64,000 bases of DNA from Cyrtodaria siliqua (lineage: Eukaryota; Mollusca; Bivalvia; Adapedonta; Hiatellidae): contig JAWPHD010010286.1 of the NCBI GenBank assembly GCA_037043455.1, forward strand, positions 1-64,000, in the 5' to 3' direction. Positions 24,099 to 32,000 of the stretch are shown here, in pieces. The position numbers and the translations under genes were made by a program. Under the pieces are notes generated by a model that made no database searches, was not told where the DNA came from, and saw only the letters and a list, made by a program, of their open reading frames with translations. Within the stretch, counting starts at the first letter, position 1, and every line of letters starts with the position of its first letter.

Positions 24099-24287
24099 CA
24101 GAATGTTAATGTTTAGTTTGGCCAATCAGAATGCAGAACGCCTAAACGGGAAAATGGAACTATTCAAACGGAAACAAACGGGTTTTCAGTTTGACCGTTT
24201 GACCAATGAGAGGCAGCTCATTTTGCCAGTTAAACACGTTAAAAACATTATATATACAGTTTCATATGTGACCATAAAAGTCACAGG

Positions 24288-24490
24288 TAGCGCCGTGGTA
24301 AAATGGTTAGTATGGCGGCTTAGTAACCCAGGGATTGCGAGTTCAATTCCAGCCAGGACCGAATTTGGGATTATTATCGAAATATTTCAAAAAGTATTTC
24401 CTCCCTTACCAGTCCTTCGGATGAGTCCTATGTCTGCTCGCTAAAATGCTTAGTGCAATACAGCGAGGATAAATAAACGCTTAAATACAC
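24288..24490 (+). repeat. tRNA-derived SINE
   Basis: GGTAGCGCCGTGGTAAAATG ... ATTGCGAGTTCAATTCC supplies the internal promoter. The body CCAGTCCTTCGGATGAGTCC and AGTGCAATACAGCGAGGATA ends in an ATAAATAAACGC-type tail. Confidence 0.75.
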
Positions 24491-24747
24491 ACACCATAAA
24501 AGTCAAATTTGCTACGTCTCTGATAAATAATACGTTTACATGTGTAAACGTTTGGTCTTTATTGCTAGAGTGAACCACAGACCTAATGACACATATTATT
24601 AATATGTCTGTGAGTGAACGTGTGTAATTGTTTGATATGTCCACTGTATTTATTTATGACGACCGTACATTTTCCGGGACAACTTGTTGTGATGTTTCTC
24701 CGAATCGTGACAGCCTCGTTTTGGGAATAAATACATTTATTCAAAGC

Positions 24748-24774
24748 ATGGCTTCCTCGGCTTCCTCAAACCAG
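24748..24774 (+). CDS. candidate nine-codon first exon
   Basis: ATGGCTTCCTCGGCTTCCTC then AAACCAG is followed by GTAAAT, a fair donor in phase 0. The product would start MASSASSNQ. No partner exon is identifiable; the BEN gene cannot use it because its first coding exon needs a different phase. Very low confidence. Confidence 0.15.
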
Positions 24775-25089
24775 GTAAATATATAACAACACGCTCATTC
24801 ATTGTTGTGAACAATCAAAGACAAATTAACTCAGACCTGTAGTACTTAGATTAATTGTGTCAGTGACTGTCACCCTCAAATTATCGCTCACTGCTGCAGA
24901 ATAAAAAAATCGACACTTTTCGCACTTGACAAAGTTAAAGTCTTAAATTGTTTGGTACACCCTTTAGTTTACACGAAAACAATTGTAAAAAGTTCTTTAA
25001 ATAGTGTAAACGGATGACGGAATGTAGTACTGTTTCTGCCCAGGAAACACTGTTGTTCTTCCGATACCACAACAAATTTGAACGTCGTA

Positions 25090-25094
25090 GGCCT
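25090..25094. repeat. target-site duplication, left (GGCCT)
   Basis: GGCCT directly abuts the left LTR and is repeated directly after the right LTR at 36,890-36,894. Five bp is the usual size for Ty3/gypsy integrases. Confidence 0.9.
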
Positions 25095-25350
25095 AAAGTG
25101 ATTCCTTACCTATACATGGTTCTGTAACCGTCAGGTTGTTTCTTATGGTCTTCTTTAGTATTATTCTAGGCAACACGTCTTGACAGTCTGGCTGTGACTT
25201 CTAGAATGCTGGCTTCCCTCGAGGCTCGACCAATCAGAGAGGTTGTATTGGCCCTGCGTCATGGCAGTTGGCGGGAACGCACCGGCTACCCACATCTCCA
25301 GGGATCGGAACCACACGGACTTGATAAGCCCCCTATCGACAGTCACTACA
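25095..25350 (-). repeat. 3' LTR, 256 bp
   Basis: On the element strand it begins TGTAGTGACTGTCG and ends GGAATCACTTT. I see no difference from the 5' LTR over its full length. The end is TT rather than the common CA, but the flanking GGCCT and the PBS position both fix the boundary. No canonical AATAAA is visible inside. Confidence 0.95.
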
Positions 25351-25364
25351 CTCCCCCCTACTTT
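25351..25364 (-). promoter_or_regulatory. polypurine tract
   Basis: On the minus strand AAAGTAGGGGGGAG lies directly upstream of the 3' LTR, the expected primer site for plus-strand DNA synthesis. Confidence 0.9.
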
Positions 25365-25567
25365 ATAATGATGGTCATTCTGCCCAGGGGGGTCCCCCTC
25401 ACCCCACTCCAGCTCTGAGCCAGGAGTGCCACCGGTGAGCGCTAACTTCCCAATTTTGACATTAAAACCCTTATTGCTTAACTGTAGTCCTGACTGTCCC
25501 GGTCCAACATTTCCCATATTTTTAGACACTGGCACGTGCTTTGAATCTACCGCCAACCCAATGACCT

Positions 25568-25683
25568 TGGGCCAGGGCATCAGTGGGTTTGAAACCCACC
25601 GGGGTGCCCTGCAGCCGCCTCGGTATGGGCCAGGGCATCAGTGGGTTTGAAACCCACCGGGGTGCCCTGCAGCCGCCTCGGTA
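25568..25683 (-). repeat. duplicated 58-bp hairpin unit in the element's 3' UTR
   Basis: Two adjoining 58-bp copies (25,568-25,625 and 25,626-25,683) appear identical. Each can fold with inner stem GTGGGTT/AACCCAC around a 3-nt loop and outer stem AGGGCA/TGCCCT. Placement between ORF3 and the PPT is where retroelements carry RNA transport or packaging structures; that role is inferred. Confidence 0.85.
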
Positions 25684-25948
25684 TCAGATAATATTATTAA
25701 TAAATATAATTTAACATGAAAAAACCCCAAATTTACCCAGATGACCCATGTTAACCAAATTTCAATATCGCAAAAATCACCCTTTTGACCAAGCCTTAAT
25801 ACCCACCCGCAATATTCCCCATGACCCTGGTGACCAACACTTCTCAACCCTGATTGGATGTCTCCTAACAAATTGATTTGATCCCGGTAACCAACCTAAT
25901 TTGATTCACTGATTACGGTCTCCCACCCCCTTGTCCCTCCGGCGTGAT
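25684..25948 (-). other. element 3' untranslated region
   Basis: Non-coding on the element strand. It has a loose series of GACC/TGACC(A)-type phrases on the plus strand (CAGATGACCC, TTTTGACCAAG, CTGGTGACCAACACTT), possibly a decayed short tandem unit. Confidence 0.5.
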
Positions 25949-28900
25949 TCACTGCCGGAGGTACAAACACTGGGCGTTCCGCACGGTCGCCCTCAACAGG
26001 GCACCCGCAGTGGTGCCCCGCAGAGTAGCGACGGCTCTCGCCACCTGGCCTATGAACGCCGGGGTCGAGCAAGTGTATCCCGGAAACGGAAAGTATGGTG
26101 CATCCGTCTCCAGGAGCACCCTGTCGTCCCCGATGGCTCGTAGGGCCGCTAGCTGCTCTTCCCCAAAGCGCTCCACTATCTTGGTGAACCCAAAGTACGC
26201 GTGGGGGAACGCCTGACCCCACAACCGGGCCTCCTCCAAACTGCCCGTAAAGCAGTGGAGGTGGATCCGTTGCTGCGGATGTAGCAGCATTTTGGCCAAT
26301 CCTCGAATGGCAAGGGAAGCCCCGTCAGCGAGAGTCCCCTCCTGCCCCCTGAAGTGTACTACCAGTACCTTTTCTAGGGAGACCAGGGGTAAGACCCTTG
26401 CCAGGACCTCCACTTGCTTTGGCCACTCTGCTGGGGGGCAGGTGTGATCCACACCTACTTCCCCCAGCCCAACCACCCCTGGGAAGCTTAGGGCAGCCTC
26501 CAGCGAGGCTAGATTAACCCGGGAGGCATGCTTTGGGTGAATACCAATGGTGGTATACACCCGCTGGCTCCTCAAGAGTTTAACCATCCCAGCTGTCGGG
26601 TAGCTCTCGGGGTCGCAGAAATTAGCCACAGCCCCAACAAGCTGGATCTTATTCCGCACAGATGGCACAAGTGCAGCCACCACCTCCGGGAACCCAGCCC
26701 CACGGAGCTTCAAGCTCACTCTACACCTATCCAGGTGGAAATGGCTATCGAACCCCTGTGGGACCGGCTCCTCTTGCACTTGCTTTTTTCCCCCTACTGG
26801 AGCAGGTGTTGCCCCACAAGGTTCGGCTGGCTCGGCCTTTCTCACCATGGGCCCCACGACCTGCCTCTCGTCTCGTCTGGGGTCCGCCCTGCCAACCTCA
26901 TCTGGCCCAGGCCCTGCCAGGCGAGTCGTCACATCGCTGAACCCTAGGTCCACCTCACTGGGGCTCCCATATATGTGGTACAGTTGCAACTGATCCTCCC
27001 TTGGGAGCCGAGCAACCAGGAGCACAACCACCCTCCAATGAATGAGGACAGCGGGAGAATTGGGTGGCGAAACGCAGAACTCCTCTGGAGCCTGCACCTG
27101 CAACACCCTGCAGACTCCCCGCATGGCCTCAGCTTGGCGGTCCGTTACCTGGCGACCCTCAAGCCCTCTAAAAAGGCCCGCGGCCTCCACATATACCATG
27201 AGGCTCTCCAGCGTGGCTGTCTCAAGGAGAAGGTCAGCCACGAACTGGAGGGCCGCCACACGGCGCCTGGCCACACCAGCGTCCTCCCTCTCCTCCTCGA
27301 ACACTTTCGGGAGGTGCCGCAGCAAGGCATGCAGCTTCTCATACGCAAGCGGCCCGGGGCATCCGAATGGGCACCGCTGCGCTTCCGCCCTCCTGAGCTG
27401 CCTGCGCTCATCTTTCCGCCTCTCTGTTTCCGACTTAACAACAGCCGCTGAACTCGGCGCGGACACCGAGGTAGCGCCTGTCACCTCTGCCTCACCCTGC
27501 GGGGTCCCGACTACAGGGGTTTGGGACCCGGAAGAGAGCCTCTCTAGGGCCCCACAACTCTGCATCCCCAAACCCGTACCGGAGTCACAAGCCTCTACCC
27601 GCCTACTCACTTTGGTTTCCCCTTGGGTCAACCTGACCCTTAGGTCAACTAGGCTGCTGTGGTCCCCTTCCGGCCTCATCGAGAAACCCTCCACGGTCAT
27701 TCCACGGCCCAATGCTGGTCGGGACATCTCCTGGAACCTATACTGGGTCTCCAGTGGATGGCGCATCCGTGGAGGATCCGGCATCGCTTCCGCAGCCGTA
27801 AGACCGGAAGGCCGGGCCGGTCCCCCATGGGAAACAGGCGCCCGGACCCCCGGATGTCCCAGTGGTCCTTCCCTGTTTTTCCCTTCTGCCTTTGAGGATG
27901 GCGCCGGGACTTTGGACGGTTCCCGTCCCCCAGTCCCTGACCTCCTATCAATTACATCCGGACCCTTCAGCCTCCGTTCATACTCCTCCGGCCTCCTCAG
28001 CCTTGGGTCGTACTCATCCGGCCTCCTCAGCCTCCAATCCCCACTCTGCCTGGAGTGCGAGCCCTGATATGAGCCCTCCGAGCCCGCAGGCCGCAACACC
28101 AACGTTGGTTGCCCGGCCGGAGAGTCCCCTCGCTCTACCCGGCTCGGCAGGCTACCTTCAGTTGCTGGAATACTCGCAGATGTCCTCCTCTGCCTCCTTC
28201 CTCTTTTCCTCTGGCGAGCTCTCGGTTTTCTTATACCTCGCCTTTTCCGGCCGTGTCCTCTAGGCGGGCTAGACCCCGTGTCTCCGCCCTCAACTAGGGG
28301 CGCCTCCCCAACGGCCTCTCTCTCAACCTCCGACTCCCAGCTCGCCACTGGATGCCGGACTACCGCCGCACCAGCCTCATCCACGGATAGCTGGGCCAGG
28401 TCTCCTAACCCAGCTATCTCAGGGATGGTGGTGTCCGCGTCTAAGGCCAACAGCACGGCCTCATCTTCCTCCTCTCCGGACGACAGATATCCCTCCATAA
28501 GCAAATCTAAGCCCTCGGGGACCTCCGTTGCCTCGCGAGGCTCCCCGAGACTGACTTTCTCGTCCACTCCCCGAATGGGGCCAGACTCCTGCGACAGGAC
28601 CGAGTCCCGGCTGGGTCCTGAGCCGCCCACCCTACTCTGCTCTCCAGGCGGAGTACTACTCCGCCCCATAGCAGCATCGCTAACCACCCGAGGAAAAGAC
28701 GGGTCCTGCAGCAGGCGCATGTCCCGGCTGGGCCCTGAACTTTCCCCCCTCTTCCTACGTTGACCCCCGCCCACTGGGGCGATGTGAACCCGGATCCAAC
28801 TAGCATCTGCGGCTTGCAGTTGATCCGCCTCCCGTGCCACGGTCAACAACCAACGGGAGTTGCCCGCTTGGCGGGCCAACCGTACCTGCCCCAACAGGGC

Positions 28901-29071
28901 TTCCTCCTGTTCCATCCTGGTGAAGCGAGCCGCGAGCATCAGCCTCCCAACCATTCCCGATGCCGGCAACAACCTCTCCTCCCGGGTCCATCGCCGCACT
29001 TGTACCAGGAAGTCACTGAACCTCCCTTGATCACCTTTGGGCAACCTGAAACGACACAAACTACATGTCAC
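25949..29071 (-). CDS. ORF3: TatD-family nuclease with C2H2-like motif
   Basis: The frame has 1040 codons. Residues ~100-545 are low-complexity: Pro/Gly/Arg/Ser-rich, with acidic stretches at ~198-210, a basic block at 273-297 and a short repeat RLRRP(D/E)EY at 347-368. Residues 567-586 hold a C2H2-like pattern (CPFGC ... LHALLRH). From ~774 to the end is a TatD/amidohydrolase-type TIM-barrel domain with metal ligands H777-x-H779, E871, H906, H939 (HCFTGS) and D990 (LLETDAP), so the active site looks complete. Family members are 3'-5' DNA exonucleases or endonucleases. The frame overlaps the end of pol by 4 nt and is closed by TAA immediately upstream. Its listed first codon is GTG, so translation probably starts elsewhere: splicing of the LTR AUG to an acceptor at 29,046 would replace the first eight codons. 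Function in the element is unknown; nuclease action on cDNA, DNA-RNA hybrids or target DNA are options. Confidence 0.93.
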   Translation of the reverse strand: MTCSLCRFRLPKGDQGRFSDFLVQVRRWTREERLLPASGMVGRLMLAARFTRMEQEEALLGQVRLARQAGNSRWLLTVAREADQLQAADASWIRVHIAPVGGGQRRKRGESSGPSRDMRLLQDPSFPRVVSDAAMGRSSTPPGEQSRVGGSGPSRDSVLSQESGPIRGVDEKVSLGEPREATEVPEGLDLLMEGYLSSGEEEDEAVLLALDADTTIPEIAGLGDLAQLSVDEAGAAVVRHPVASWESEVEREAVGEAPLVEGGDTGSSPPRGHGRKRRGIRKPRARQRKRGRRQRRTSASIPATEGSLPSRVERGDSPAGQPTLVLRPAGSEGSYQGSHSRQSGDWRLRRPDEYDPRLRRPEEYERRLKGPDVIDRRSGTGGREPSKVPAPSSKAEGKNREGPLGHPGVRAPVSHGGPARPSGLTAAEAMPDPPRMRHPLETQYRFQEMSRPALGRGMTVEGFSMRPEGDHSSLVDLRVRLTQGETKVSRRVEACDSGTGLGMQSCGALERLSSGSQTPVVGTPQGEAEVTGATSVSAPSSAAVVKSETERRKDERRQLRRAEAQRCPFGCPGPLAYEKLHALLRHLPKVFEEEREDAGVARRRVAALQFVADLLLETATLESLMVYVEAAGLFRGLEGRQVTDRQAEAMRGVCRVLQVQAPEEFCVSPPNSPAVLIHWRVVVLLVARLPREDQLQLYHIYGSPSEVDLGFSDVTTRLAGPGPDEVGRADPRRDERQVVGPMVRKAEPAEPCGATPAPVGGKKQVQEEPVPQGFDSHFHLDRCRVSLKLRGAGFPEVVAALVPSVRNKIQLVGAVANFCDPESYPTAGMVKLLRSQRVYTTIGIHPKHASRVNLASLEAALSFPGVVGLGEVGVDHTCPPAEWPKQVEVLARVLPLVSLEKVLVVHFRGQEGTLADGASLAIRGLAKMLLHPQQRIHLHCFTGSLEEARLWGQAFPHAYFGFTKIVERFGEEQLAALRAIGDDRVLLETDAPYFPFPGYTCSTPAFIGQVARAVATLRGTTAGALLRATVRNAQCLYLRQ

Positions 29072-29074
29072 TTA
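29046..29074 (-). promoter_or_regulatory. candidate 3' splice acceptor and pol/ORF3 junction
   Basis: On the minus strand a pyrimidine-rich TTTGTGTCGTTTCAG precedes the exon edge at 29,045. GTGAC about 20 nt earlier could serve as branch site. The pol stop TGA (29,070-29,068) and an ORF3-frame TAA (29,074-29,072) lie just ahead, so ORF3 cannot be a simple read-through or -1 product from far upstream. Confidence 0.6.
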
Positions 29075-32000
29075 TGTGCCGGCACGCCCCGTTTGCAACG
29101 CTCACACTTGAAACGGTCAATGCTTAATGCCTCCGTGGCAGTTACGTTGATACATGACCCATGATACCATTCATCACATGTATCACACTGGATCATGAAT
29201 CTCCCCTGCCACGGCTGGCGGCACGAGCAATACAGCTGGCCATCATCAGCCCCCTGAATCTCACCCTCATCTGGGTTAGCCAACCACTGGGTTAACCAAC
29301 CCGGCAACTTCCGGTCGCGACAAGGTTTGAGGCGATCATGATTAGCCACAAATATCGCATTTTTCAGTTTAACCCGATAGAGGTACGCGGAGATCTTTTG
29401 TACAATTACCGCCGGGCCCTTCCAGGGTGGGCTTAATTTCTTACATTTTCCCTTTAGCGTCGCGGTGTCCAAGAGGTACACCGCGTCGCCCTTGTCATAA
29501 GGACGTTCTAAAATACGGACATCGTAATTTCGCTTCATCCTCTTTGTAGAGGTTTTGAGCTTGGCCCGGGCGGTAGTGTGTGCTTTCTGGAGCTCAGCAG
29601 CCAGCTCCGCTACATATCCCTCAGTATCCGTGGGCTGCTTTCCTGCTTGCGGGAACATCAAGTGCGCCGGAGTGTTCACTTCTCTACCCAGCATAAGCTT
29701 GTTAGGAGTAAACCCCGTGCTCCGGTTCACAGATGCCCGCAACGCCCCCGCTAGTTGCTGCAGGTGCAGATCCCACTGATTCTGGGACTTTCCAATGAAA
29801 CAACGCACCGCGTCCATCAGGGTACGGTTATACCGTTCCACTTGCCCGTTAGCTGATGGCCTATATGGTGTGGTTCTTGCCTTATGGATCTGCAGAAGCT
29901 CACACATGGCAGTGAACAGTTTAGACTCAAAGTTACGACCCTGATCAGAAAACAACTGGAAAGGATAACCGAACCTAGAGAAAAACCCGTTAACTGCAGC
30001 ACGTGCGGTGACTTCTGCAGTCTGCGAAGGCAGGGGGATGCACTCCACCCATTTGGTGAATTGATCCACCATCATCAGAATGTTCTCGTTTCCCCGGGGT
30101 GTTTTTGGTAATGGTCCCATAAAATCAATATGGACCCGCTCCATAGGGGCTCCAGCCTGATATTCCCTAAGAGCACACCGACCGTACCGGTCTAGCTTCT
30201 TATTCTGGCTGCACACATTACATGACGTCACATACTTAAACACGTCTTCCGCCAGACCATACCAACAGAATTTTTCTTTCAGTTTGGCCTTAGTTCTAGC
30301 CACCCCCTGGTGGCCCGCCGATGGAATATCGTGATTCCACTCTATTGCCTGCTCTTTCAACTCAGAGGGCATCACCAGATCCTTAGCGTCTGTGGCCTTC
30401 CTCTGCTTAAAGAGCACCCCATCAATCAGGACGAACAGTTCCTTATTCAACCAATAGGATTTGGCCGCTGGGCTCGCCCGGAAGAGTACCTCCTCCGACG
30501 GCTCTTCAGCGTCCTTTACCCAGGCTAATATTATTTCCAAACTCAGGTCTCTGGCTTGAGCCTCGTGCACGTCCTGAAGTGGGAATCCCCAACACGCCGG
30601 TTGCTCAACTGTGCCCACTATTACCTCCCGGACGACACTGCAAGCCCGGATAACCAGGTCATCGCCCTCCTTAGTCACTTCTAGGCGCGAGACCTCCGGA
30701 TCTTCCTCTGTCCCCCAGGAAGTCCGCGAATCATCTTTCATCTGATCTAAACCCCATTCAATGGGTCCGCCTGTTTCCCAAGGCTCACCCGGGTCTTCTG
30801 CACCAGACCCTGCCTCCAGGTCGCGACCCTCATGCTCTGGTTCACCCCGAACCGCCACTTCCGGTTCTCCTACCGGCCTTTTTGAACCTCTCGACCCTCC
30901 AAACTTGACTCCCAGCTCATTTTTACAGCTACTCTGGTTAAGAGCCTTACTCCCCTGCACCTCTTGCGGATCCCGCGGAGTGATCAATTCCGCATCCCAG
31001 GAACCTCCTCGCTGGCGTCCCGTCGCCGCACAGTAGTTGACATTCCCACCTTGGTAGTCGCCCGCGACCCCTTGGTGCACCCCCGCAACTCCCTGCGCTC
31101 CAGACGCCGCCAACGAAATCGCTTCATCCACATCTCGGATGAAACACCCCCAGTTCCTATCCGCCCTGGCACAGTACTCACAACCCCCACATGGCAGTTC
31201 CCCTAGCTCAACTCCGGCCATAAATGCGTTGCAATATCCCGGTGCCATTGGTAGCCGAGACAATGCATCCGCATTTCCGTGTTTCTTGCCAGCCCGGTGC
31301 TTCAGGATCATGTTGTACTGAGACAACTCTTCCATCCATCGCGCCAACTGCCCCTGGGGTTCCTTAAACCTTAACAACCAAGTCAAGCTTGAGTGGTCCG
31401 TCCTAACCACAAAAGGCCGTCCCAACAGGTAATACCGATACTGCCTGGTGAACCTAACCACCGCCAACAGCTCCTTTCGCGTTGTGCAATAACGCCGCTG
31501 TTCACCTGTTAACGCATAGCTCCCATATGCGATAACCTTCTCCTCACCATTGTGGACTTGGAGAAGCTCCGCCCCGATAGCTATATCGGAGGCATCTGTA
31601 TCAAGGATGTAGTCATCCGTCTGATTGGGTAGGGCCAGCACCGGCGGAGCTGTGAGAATCTTTCTCAGGGCATCAAACGCCGCTTGCTGCTCCACTTCCC
31701 ATTTAAACTTATACTTCCCCACCACACTGTAAAGTGGATCGGCCAACTTGGAGAAGTCCTTGACAAACAACCGGTGGTAGTTGGCCAAACCCATGAAGCG
31801 CTCAACATCTTTGGAGCATGTGGGGGTAGGCCACTCTCGTACCACCTTAATGTCCTTGTCCGCCATGGCTAGACTGTTACTGCCTACTATTCTTCCCAGA
31901 AACTCCACCTCCCTCTGGAAGAATACACATTTCTTAGGCTTCAACTTTAAGCCATACTTTCTACACCTAGCCAAGGCTTCTGTCACATTCCCCAAGTGGT

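Noticed and set aside
25161..25580. 139-codon minus frame running through the 3' LTR
   Set aside because: It is read through LTR and 3' UTR; the LTR part repeats at 36,700-36,885 and has no protein signature.
27042..28067. 341-codon plus-strand frame
   Set aside because: It is antisense to ORF3 in GC-rich, Pro/Arg-biased DNA; no domain, and ORF3 has the TatD motifs.
29068..29074. ORF3 as a -1 frameshift extension of pol
   Set aside because: The ORF3 frame is closed by TAA at 29,074-29,072, leaving only a few bases before the pol stop and no slippery heptamer there.
26528..29164. Other 60-160-codon plus-strand frames across the retroelement
   Set aside because: Shadows of the long minus-strand gag, pol and ORF3 frames.
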